DNA of 64,000 nucleotides. It comes from Paenibacillus sedimenti. Its GTDB lineage: Bacteria > Bacillota > Bacilli > Paenibacillales > NBRC-103111. This document shows positions 25,245-31,317 of the stretch, one piece after another. Both the position numbers and the translations under genes were made by a program. The notes beneath the pieces are model-generated. The model was given only the letters and a program-made list of their open reading frames with translations, did no database searches and was not told where the DNA came from. Every line of letters starts with the position of its first letter. Position 1 is the first letter of the stretch. Where the stretch lies: NCBI RefSeq assembly GCF_014534655.1, contig NZ_JACVVD010000005.1:62001-126000 (forward strand). The letters run 5' to 3'.

Positions 25245-25502
25245 ATGAGGGTCAGGCAGACAGTCCGTAAAAAGCGGAAAAATATGACACGATATAAGAA
25301 AAAGTTGACCAGTACGACTTTAAGAAAAACGAAAAAAATCAAGACGGTTAAAGTTGTAAAAAAGAGATACCGGTATTCCTTATCGGCTATCCAGCGCGGT
25401 GGGTATGATTTAGGCTTTAACCGGGGATATGATTCAGGGTATGAAGATGGATTCAGTAAAGGCTTTGAGGACGGATATGAATTCACTTATTCAGCATCGT
25501 AG
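25245..25502 (+). CDS. Small basic protein with seven GX3 repeats
   Basis: An 85-residue protein made only of the two accessory parts seen in its neighbours: residues 1-47 are strongly basic (RKKRKNMTRYKKK) and residues 53-80 are seven consecutive G-(Y/F)-x-x units (GYDLGFNRGYDSGYEDGFSK). It has no catalytic domain. GGAGT lies upstream of the ATG at 25245. It ends the operon, followed by a strong terminator. The GX3 repeat resembles the deca-GX3 segment known in Yae1/Lto1 proteins, where it forms a helical hairpin for protein contact. A role as scaffold or anchor for the GX3-bearing glycosyltransferases is my inference. Confidence 0.7.
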   Translation: MRVRQTVRKKRKNMTRYKKKLTSTTLRKTKKIKTVKVVKKRYRYSLSAIQRGGYDLGFNRGYDSGYEDGFSKGFEDGYEFTYSAS

Positions 25503-25505
25503 AAG

Positions 25506-25549
25506 AGATGAGCTTTTATAAGCGGTTTTTCGTTTATAAAAGCTCATCT
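25506..25549. terminator. Bidirectional terminator hairpin
   Basis: AGATGAGCTTTTATAA pairs with TTTATAAAAGCTCATCT over an 11-base loop. It lies between the end of the glycan operon and the end of the convergent fabH gene and can serve both, the A/T runs at the base of the loop side supplying part of the U-tracts. Confidence 0.7.
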
Positions 25550-25554
25550 TCCCG

Positions 25555-26544
25555 TTAACCCCAGCGAACCATCAATCCCGCATGTGTTAAACCGCCTCCG
25601 AAGCCATATAGAAGAAGCGTATCTCCTGCCTGCACCTTGCCTTCCTTGATCCCCAAATCCAGGGCAAGCGGAATTGAAGCCGCGGATGTATTGCCATAGA
25701 AGACAAGGCTGTAGAGTGCTTTTTCAAACGGGATACCGCTCTTCTCACAGATCGACTCAATGATGCGGAGGTTCGCGCTGTGGGGGATGAACCAGTCGAT
25801 ATCACTGCGCTGCATATTGCTCTTTGCAAGTAGCTTCTCAATGCCTTGCGGTACGGTTGTCACCGCAAATTTATACACTTCACGGCCATTCTGGACAAGC
25901 TTACCTTCGCCGCCTAACGGAACTCCGTTCAAATGGGAGGCAAGACCGGTACGATATACATGCTTGCCGCCTGTGCCATCCGAACCGAGATGATGTGCGA
26001 GAAAAGCCGGATATTCATCGTCTCTCTCGACCATAACGCTACCTGCGCCATCCCCAAACAGAATGCAAGTGGAACGGTCGGTGTAGTCCGTAATCTTGGA
26101 CAAGGTATCGCCTCCGATGACAAGAACCTTTCGGTGTACGCCTGCGGAAACAAGCGCACCGGCGGTATGCAGCGCATAGGAAAAGCCGGCACAAGTGGCA
26201 TTTAGGTCATAGGCGCCTGTCACCGGGATGCCGAAGTGCGCCTGTACCAAACAGGCAGCAGAGGGGAACGGCAGATCGGGCGTATGGGTGGCCACAATGA
26301 TAAGATCAACGTCATCGAGTGATGTCTGATACCTTGCGATCATATCCTCGACAGCGCGTATACAAAGGTGGCTCGTATATTCATCCTCCGCGGCAATCCG
26401 GCGTTCCCGGATGCCTGTGCGTTGAACGATCCATTCATCGTTCGTATCAACCATCTTCTCAAGTTCGTCATTCGTTAGAATTCGATCCGGCACATAGCTT
26501 CCGATCGCTGTGATGCGAGCGTTCAAGGCAGACAAGTTATTCAT
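25555..26544 (-). CDS. fabH: 3-oxoacyl-ACP synthase III (KAS III)
   Basis: A 329-residue condensing enzyme that starts fatty acid synthesis by joining acyl-CoA to malonyl-ACP in the cytoplasm. The catalytic triad is visible: Cys118 in DLNATCAGF, His in FIPHSANLRI (about residue 250) and Asn in FYGNTSAASIP (about 280). TGIRERR near residue 43 is the usual CoA-side segment. ATG at 26544 follows GAGGAG. A single gene, not joined to fabF here, under a promoter overlapped by a FapR-type operator, so it should be repressed when malonyl-CoA is low. It ends against the glycan operon terminator. Confidence 0.95.
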   Translation of the reverse strand: MNNLSALNARITAIGSYVPDRILTNDELEKMVDTNDEWIVQRTGIRERRIAAEDEYTSHLCIRAVEDMIARYQTSLDDVDLIIVATHTPDLPFPSAACLVQAHFGIPVTGAYDLNATCAGFSYALHTAGALVSAGVHRKVLVIGGDTLSKITDYTDRSTCILFGDGAGSVMVERDDEYPAFLAHHLGSDGTGGKHVYRTGLASHLNGVPLGGEGKLVQNGREVYKFAVTTVPQGIEKLLAKSNMQRSDIDWFIPHSANLRIIESICEKSGIPFEKALYSLVFYGNTSAASIPLALDLGIKEGKVQAGDTLLLYGFGGGLTHAGLMVRWG

Positions 26545-26577
26545 TCTGGGATCACTCCTCGTAAATAGTATCAAGTA

Positions 26578-26594
26578 TTAGTATCTGGTACTAA
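26578..26594 (-). promoter_or_regulatory. FapR operator
   Basis: The plus strand reads TTAGTATCTGGTACTAA, an almost perfect palindrome matching the FapR site known from Bacillus lipid-synthesis genes. It covers the presumed transcription start of fabH just downstream of the -10 box. FapR represses and malonyl-CoA releases it (established for B. subtilis). Confidence 0.8.
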
Positions 26595-26598
26595 TTTT

Positions 26599-26627
26599 AA
26601 TTTAGTAGATCCCTGCGCCAAAGTCAA
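26599..26627 (-). promoter_or_regulatory. Sigma-A-like promoter of fabH
   Basis: On the minus strand TTGACT (26627-26622), a 17-base spacer and TAAATT (26604-26599). The FapR operator begins five bases after the -10 box. Confidence 0.6.
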
Positions 26628-26760
26628 TGGGTTTATTATTTTTTCGAAGCGGTAACCAAATCTTCTTTGTTTTGGATAATTCATGACAAATAGGTTCAAC
26701 CTACTCTTATCGTCAGTTCTGCGACGAATGATGCTTATGACGGGGAGTGTAAACAAACTC

Positions 26761-27525
26761 ATGTTAAAGGGCCACAGAAAACGTGTCTGGATCGTGCTAA
26801 TCTGTGTTGCATTGTTCCTTTCTTCGACGACAACCGCTTTTGCCTTCGGCAAAGGGGCTAAGGGACCTGATGTCTATGCGGTACAGGGGATGCTGAAATC
26901 GTTAGGCTACTACAGCGGACCGATAACTGGCTATTATGGCAATCAGACACAAGCAGGCGTTAAAGCATTTCAAAGCAAATATGGTCTTCCCGTTACGGGA
27001 AATGTGGACGATCAGACGCTGCAATCCATTTTATGGGCATACGGCAATTTGAAAATTCCCAAAAAGCCGGCACCGACACCAACGCCGACGCTACCCGGTC
27101 CAAAGCCGACACCAACGCCGCAAGCCCCTGCTATGCCTAGCTTGACAGTAGAGGAGCAGCAGATGTTGGATTTGGTGAACAAAGCGCGGGCAGAAGCGGG
27201 GCTGCCGCCGCTTCTGGCAGATCCGGCCGTCACCAAAACGGCCAGATTGAAGAGCCAAGATATGGTCGACAACAATTACTTCTCACATGATTCGCCCACG
27301 TATGGTTCGCCCTTCGATATGTTGAACAAATTCGGCATCAGCTACAATGCCGCCGGTGAAAATATTGCCTGCAATCAAAACGTGCAGGCAGCACATGAGG
27401 CGCTGATGAATTCGTCTGGGCACCGCGCTAACATTCTAAGCAAAGACTATACGCATATCGGCATAGGTATTGTTAATGGCGGTCCTTGCGGTAAAATGTT
27501 TACGCAGCAATTCATCGGCAAGTAA
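26761..27525 (+). CDS. Secreted CAP-domain protein with peptidoglycan-binding domain (YkwD-like)
   Basis: A secreted protein of about 254 residues. A signal peptide (KRVWIVLICVALFLSSTTTAFA) is followed by a PG_binding_1 domain (VYAVQGMLKSLGYYSGPITG ... FQSKYGLPVTG), a Pro/Thr-rich linker (PAPTPTPTLPGPKPTPTP) and a CAP/SCP domain (LVNKARAEAGLPPLL, SHDSPTYG, AGENIACN, SGHRANILSKDYTHIGIG). CAP proteins of this type include B. subtilis YkwD, a cell-wall associated protein. The start is not certain: ATG at 26761 gives the most compact signal peptide, but GGGGAG lies 14 bases away; ATGs at 26734 and 26683 have no good ribosome site. A terminator follows. Confidence 0.85.
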   Translation: MLKGHRKRVWIVLICVALFLSSTTTAFAFGKGAKGPDVYAVQGMLKSLGYYSGPITGYYGNQTQAGVKAFQSKYGLPVTGNVDDQTLQSILWAYGNLKIPKKPAPTPTPTLPGPKPTPTPQAPAMPSLTVEEQQMLDLVNKARAEAGLPPLLADPAVTKTARLKSQDMVDNNYFSHDSPTYGSPFDMLNKFGISYNAAGENIACNQNVQAAHEALMNSSGHRANILSKDYTHIGIGIVNGGPCGKMFTQQFIGK

Positions 27526-27558
27526 CGGCGCCAGGCGGTAAGCCGGGTCAGCCGACAG

Positions 27559-27595
27559 AAAGGACCCCGGGGCATAAGCCCGCGAGGTCCTTTTT
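27559..27595 (+). terminator. Rho-independent terminator
   Basis: AAAGGACC pairs with GGTCCTTT around a GC-rich internal hairpin and ends in TTTTT. It closes the CAP protein gene. Confidence 0.8.
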
Positions 27596-27618
27596 ACGAT
27601 TGTAGCGACTAATAATGA

Positions 27619-28650
27619 TTATGTTGTGGAAACCGGCTTAATGGCTTCCGTCCACTCCGTATATTTGCGCAAAGCGTTTCCTTGCTCGATGGCGTGCCGG
27701 GCCAGATAAATCCCTTCCTCAATAGAACCGGCCTTTTGTGCGATCCATAAGCGGACAGCGCTATTAAGCAGCACCATGTTCAGGTAGGGCAGCTCAGCCT
27801 CGCCGCGCAATACGCTCAATGCTGTTTTACCTTGCAGCTCAGCGGTCCATTCCACTTCGGGAACTTCGACCATCAACTCATAAATTTCAGGATCGACGAT
27901 GTAAAGCTCGCTGGTTCCATCTTGAATCACGTAGGTGCGGGTGCGTTTATCAACGCCGAGATCTTCAGAGCCTTCCATCCCTTGTACGACGATCCCGCGG
28001 GAAACGCCCAAATCGACGAGCAAATTGGTGATTTTCTCAAAGACGGTGCCGTGGAATACCCCCACGGCCATGAATGGCGCTTCCGTAAAGCGAAGCAGCT
28101 TCTCTGCGGTGTTGAACACGGTACGCAGCCCGAGTTCCTGGCGCAGTCCGCGCAGCTCGCCGAGCGGCGCGCACCAGCTCTCCGTCGGCGTGAACAGGAA
28201 CCCTGTTCGCGCCGCGGCGGAAATGAGCGCTTCACGCGATGCTTGAAGCGCAGGGACCTTCAACGCTTCCAGCACGTCAGTGATCGTTATGCCCCACTTG
28301 GGGGGCATACTGGGACTGCCGTGAAGCGTTGTTGGAAGCCCGCATGCGGCAAGCACGAATGCGGTCGGCAGCGTCGCGATGAACGTGCGGGCACGTCCAT
28401 CGTAAGGTCCGGCGCAGTCCATGCTGCCTGCGATCGGGTAAGGCGTGATGCGCGCGCGAAGCGCATCGATGAAAGCTTTGAGCTCATCGGGGGATTCCAT
28501 CTTGATTCGCTCCGCGACAAGAAAAGCACCGGTTTGAGCGGGAGTCGCCGCACCGGTCAATATAGCTTCAGCCGCTTGCGCGGCTTCATCGTAAGTAAGA
28601 TCTCTAGCTCCGCGTTTTCCGCGGCCCACTTCTTTTAATAAGGATATCAT
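27619..28650 (-). CDS. TrpD2/anthranilate phosphoribosyltransferase-like protein without PRPP motif
   Basis: A 343-residue protein with the fold of the nucleoside phosphorylase II/TrpD family: an all-helical N-terminus (MISLLKEVGRGKRGARDLT) and an alpha/beta part. The PRPP-binding GTGGD loop is replaced by CAGPYDGRART, and the KHGNR segment by LHGSPSMPPKWG, so normal anthranilate phosphoribosyltransferase activity is doubtful. It has no other trp genes near it. It overlaps the stop of the ANTAR regulator gene by four bases, and both diverge from nasA, so a role in nitrogen control or in binding a nucleotide-type ligand is possible. Part of the gene (about 28,050-28,600) is markedly GC-rich. 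Confidence 0.75.
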   Translation of the reverse strand: MISLLKEVGRGKRGARDLTYDEAAQAAEAILTGAATPAQTGAFLVAERIKMESPDELKAFIDALRARITPYPIAGSMDCAGPYDGRARTFIATLPTAFVLAACGLPTTLHGSPSMPPKWGITITDVLEALKVPALQASREALISAAARTGFLFTPTESWCAPLGELRGLRQELGLRTVFNTAEKLLRFTEAPFMAVGVFHGTVFEKITNLLVDLGVSRGIVVQGMEGSEDLGVDKRTRTYVIQDGTSELYIVDPEIYELMVEVPEVEWTAELQGKTALSVLRGEAELPYLNMVLLNSAVRLWIAQKAGSIEEGIYLARHAIEQGNALRKYTEWTEAIKPVSTT

Positions 28651-29297
28651 CGTCTTCGTCCTCCTTTATTCTCATCCTGCAGCAATTGATACACTTTGAC
28701 GATGGAGGTGGCAACGTCTACCATCCGTTTGCGTTCATTCATCGCTTGCTTGCGCAAAAAATCGTAAGCCTCCGCTTCCGATATATGCTTGATTTCACAT
28801 AAAATCCGCTTGGCTTGATCAATCCATTTGCGCTCTTCGAGTTTTGACAGGAGCTGCTCCCGTTCCTGCTGCCATTCAGTCCGCTGGAAAAAATGATTGA
28901 CGCCGAGCAGTAAAGCGCAGTGTATCTCCAATGCACTCATTTTGGAGCCGAGCAACCCGTCGATGCCTGCGTCCAGCTTGCATTCATTGCTGGGGAACGT
29001 ATGCGCATCACACCACCAAAATATAGGAAGGCTGCGATGGGCAAGCATGCGAGAACGCCATGGCTCCACTTGTTCTGGTTCTACTGATAATAATACAGCA
29101 TCAACCTTGGGAAGGATTATAGAAATATCTTTGGTATGCGTAGCTTCATATACACGAAATCCCATATCTTTCAGAACAGCTTCAGGCATAGACTTCCTAA
29201 TTGCAGGCGAAGCATCCAGTTTATAAGGCGTTGACGAGGTGGAGGGAGCCCGGCGAATTCGTTCAAACTCGTCGATCAATATAAATGATTGTAACAT
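28647..29297 (-). CDS. ANTAR-domain transcription antiterminator (NasT-like)
   Basis: A 216-residue regulator. The C-terminal 60 residues (LEERKWIDQAKRILCEIKHI, then EAYDFLRKQAMNERKRMVD) form an ANTAR RNA-binding domain. The N-terminal part looks like a response-regulator receiver, but the strand LLSVEPE has Ser where a phospho-acceptor Asp is expected, so it is a likely pseudo-receiver. ANTAR proteins bind paired hexaloop hairpins in nascent RNA and stop a terminator from forming. Such hairpins are present in the nasA leader 200 bases away. ATG at 29297 follows GGAGG; it is coupled with the TrpD-like gene. It should permit expression of the nitrate genes in response to nitrate or nitrite. 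Confidence 0.85.
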   Translation of the reverse strand: MLQSFILIDEFERIRRAPSTSSTPYKLDASPAIRKSMPEAVLKDMGFRVYEATHTKDISIILPKVDAVLLSVEPEQVEPWRSRMLAHRSLPIFWWCDAHTFPSNECKLDAGIDGLLGSKMSALEIHCALLLGVNHFFQRTEWQQEREQLLSKLEERKWIDQAKRILCEIKHISEAEAYDFLRKQAMNERKRMVDVATSIVKVYQLLQDENKGGRRR

Positions 29298-29459
29298 TAA
29301 GATACCTCCATCATCATTCAACTTTCAAACAACTTTCAAAACGATGTTAATTCCGTGTAAGGTTTTATCTTCGTTTTTGAATTCATTTACGGCATAACTA
29401 TATCATAATGTTATAAATTTTGTCGATACGCACCTATATGAAGTGGGTCAAAAAATATA

Positions 29460-29476
29460 TGTGAAGTTTATTGACA
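29460..29476 (+). promoter_or_regulatory. GlnR/TnrA box
   Basis: TGTGAAGTTTATTGACA fits the consensus TGTnAn7TnACA without a mismatch. It covers the -35 box of the nasA promoter (29471-29476), a position expected for repression, most simply by GlnR in nitrogen excess. Activation by TnrA usually needs a site further upstream. Confidence 0.75.
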
Positions 29477-29500
29477 TTTCAAATGGAGCTATACTATAAT
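29471..29500 (+). promoter_or_regulatory. Sigma-A promoter of nasA
   Basis: TTGACA (29471-29476), an 18-base spacer, and TATAAT (29495-29500): both hexamers match the consensus. The leader of about 270 bases begins some seven bases later. Confidence 0.8.
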
Positions 29501-29512
29501 GACAATATGAAC

Positions 29513-29585
29513 GAACACAACGTTGTGTTCTCAACTAAGGCAATGGCGCCTATCCCTTACAAATGCGTATATGGATAGGCTTTTT
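29513..29585 (+). promoter_or_regulatory. ANTAR antiterminator module 1 with terminator
   Basis: Hairpin P1 is GAACAC-AACGTT-GTGTTC (29513-29530) and hairpin P2 is AGGC-AATGGC-GCCT (29538-29551), seven bases apart. Both loops have six bases with A at position 1 and G at position 4, the rule known for ANTAR targets. The 3' arm of P2 (GCCT) is also the start of the terminator stem GCCTATCC/GGATAGGC (29548-29580), followed by TTTTT. Forming P2 and the terminator are mutually exclusive, so binding of the ANTAR protein should let transcription pass. Confidence 0.75.
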
Positions 29586-29621
29586 ATGTTCACCTTAATG
29601 TAAGCTATTCTAACATGCGGA

Positions 29622-29700
29622 TCACAGTGAAGTGACTGCAGTGGCAATGAGGCCGATGAACATACCGCAATCATGCGGTTATGCGTATCGGTCCTTTTTT
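29622..29700 (+). promoter_or_regulatory. ANTAR antiterminator module 2 with terminator
   Basis: P1 is TCAC-AGTGAA-GTGA (29622-29635), P2 is GGC-AATGAG-GCC (29643-29654), again with six-base loops that have A1 and G4 and a linker of seven bases. The end of P2 overlaps the 5' arm of a second terminator (GGCCGAT with ATCGGTCC, 29651-29694) that encloses an inner CCGCA/TGCGG hairpin and ends in TTTTTT. The module repeats the logic of module 1. Confidence 0.7.
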
Positions 29701-29778
29701 GTTGCGTACAGACAGAAAATCACAAGGATAGGAACACACAGAAGGCGCTAACGCCTCAAAAAAAGGAGAGGGTACCAC

Positions 29779-31017
29779 ATGGTCGATCGGAAAAGTTTCA
29801 TGCAAGTAGGGCACAAAGGCTCATTATTCAGTTCATTCTTGTATTTTGACATGAGCTTCATGGTATGGGTTCTTCTTGGACCGCTCGCGGTTATCCTAGC
29901 CAAAGATTTTAATCTGGATGCAGCCCAGAAAGCGAATCTCGTAGCGCTGCCGGTTTTGGGGGGATCGATTCTTCGATTAGTGCTTGGTTATTTAACGGAC
30001 AAAATCGGGCCTAAGCTTACCGGGCAAATTGGATTGACGTTAACATTAATCCCTCTGCTCTGGGGATGGCAGTTCGCCGACACCATGGGTGATATGTACT
30101 TCGTTGCACTTATGCTCGGTATTGCCGGAGCAAGCTTTGCAGCTGCGCTTCCGCTGGCCAGCAGCTGGTACCCGCCGCAGTATCAAGGATTGGCGATGGG
30201 AATCGCAGGAGCAGGGAACAGCGGTACAATCTTCGCTACTTTATTTGCAAACCGGTTAGCCCAGCATTATGGTGATTGGCACATTGTTTTTGGTCTTGCG
30301 ATGATTCCGATTGTTTTAACGCTAGTCATCTTCAGTTTGCTGGCTAAAGACAGTCCGAATAAGCCGAAGCCAAAGACACTTGCCGAATACGGAACCGTTC
30401 TAAAGCAAAAAGATTCCTGGTTGTTCTGTATTTTATACAGCGTCACGTTCGGCGGTTTCGTCGGCATGGCGTCGTACTTGACCATTTTCTTTAATACACA
30501 ATACGGTCTAGCCCCGGTTAAGGCGGCTGATTTCACAACACTTTGCGTAATTGGTGGAAGCTTCTTCCGTCCGGTAGGCGGATGGCTTGCTGATAAAATA
30601 GGCGGCATACGGATGTTGATGGTTCTTTATGGCGTTGTCGCTCTGATGATGGCCGGTATTTCTACACTTCCTTCGCTTTCAGTTACAACCATTTTGCTCT
30701 TCATTGCCATGATGGCTTTCGGTATGGGAAATGGGTCAGTATTCCAGCTTGTACCTCAACGCTTCAAGCAAGAAATTGGTGTTATCACTGGCATCGTTGG
30801 CGCTGCCGGCGGATTGGGAGGATTCTTCCTGCCTAAAATTCTTGGCAACCTGAAGCTCTCCACAGGTTCCTTTACACCAGGCTTCCTAATCCTGAGCGGC
30901 ATTGCAGTAGCGTGTGTCTTATTGATCGCTGTGGTGCAAGGTCAATGGAAACGTACCTGGATTGGTGAAGGCGGTAAAGTGAAAACATCGGCTCCACTAG
31001 ACAGCGTACATGCATAA
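29779..31017 (+). CDS. nasA: Nitrate/nitrite transporter (MFS, NarK/NasA family)
   Basis: A 412-residue major facilitator with about twelve hydrophobic helices. GGSILRLVLGYLTDKIGPKL is the loop 2-3 motif of the NNP family, and AGAGNSGTIFATLFANRLA is its nitrate signature (GxGNxG); the second signature is AFGMGNGSVFQLVPQRF. It brings nitrate into the cell for assimilation. ATG at 29779 follows AAAGGAGAGG. It is the first gene after the GlnR box and the double ANTAR leader and is followed by nirB, nirD and nasC, which complete the path to ammonia. Confidence 0.92.
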   Translation: MVDRKSFMQVGHKGSLFSSFLYFDMSFMVWVLLGPLAVILAKDFNLDAAQKANLVALPVLGGSILRLVLGYLTDKIGPKLTGQIGLTLTLIPLLWGWQFADTMGDMYFVALMLGIAGASFAAALPLASSWYPPQYQGLAMGIAGAGNSGTIFATLFANRLAQHYGDWHIVFGLAMIPIVLTLVIFSLLAKDSPNKPKPKTLAEYGTVLKQKDSWLFCILYSVTFGGFVGMASYLTIFFNTQYGLAPVKAADFTTLCVIGGSFFRPVGGWLADKIGGIRMLMVLYGVVALMMAGISTLPSLSVTTILLFIAMMAFGMGNGSVFQLVPQRFKQEIGVITGIVGAAGGLGGFFLPKILGNLKLSTGSFTPGFLILSGIAVACVLLIAVVQGQWKRTWIGEGGKVKTSAPLDSVHA

Positions 31018-31029
31018 TTGAATAGGTTC

Positions 31030-31057
31030 GGGCCGCTGATATCTTCATCAGCGGTCC
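31030..31057 (+). terminator. Hairpin after nasA
   Basis: GGGCCGCTGAT pairs with ATCAGCGGTCC (one G-U) around the loop ATCTTC. No U-run follows, so it may be a partial terminator, an mRNA 3' end protector, or a processing site between nasA and nirB. Confidence 0.5.
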
Positions 31058-31117
31058 TTAATCAGGTAAACTTTTTTGCTCATGCAGCTTGCTGCTCAGC
31101 GCTTCAGGCTGTATGCG

Positions 31118-31241
31118 CAAAGACGTTTACGACCACTCGTCTTTGGTAGTTCATGACGAACTACTCTAGCTCCATATCCCAACTATTGTCATTCGGGAGC
31201 ATGTATTGCGGATTTTTCACCGCTCCCGATGACCCTTTTTT
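31118..31241 (+). promoter_or_regulatory. Structured nirB leader with possible attenuator
   Basis: The 300 bases between nasA and nirB hold no gene. They contain a hairpin CAAAGACG/CGTCTTTG (31118-31145), a second GTAGTTC/GAACTAC (31146-31164) and a terminator CGGGAGC/GCTCCCG (31194-31228) followed by TTTTTT (31236-31241). GCTCC at about 31169-31173 could pair with GGGAGC of the terminator and oppose it. This looks like a second control point within the nas-nir block. Confidence 0.5.
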
Positions 31242-31317
31242 AGAGGAAGATATATAGTCGGATATGGAATCAAAACAAATGGGATATAGAGATGGAAAAT
31301 GAGAGAGGATGATTGAA

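Noticed and set aside
27832..28638. A 268-codon plus-strand frame opposite the TrpD-like gene
   Set aside because: High Arg content and GC bias point to a shadow of the coding strand.
31018..31240. ANTAR target pair before nirB
   Set aside because: The hairpins have loops of 5, 6 or 12 bases that do not follow the A1/G4 rule, and none overlaps the terminator in the required way.
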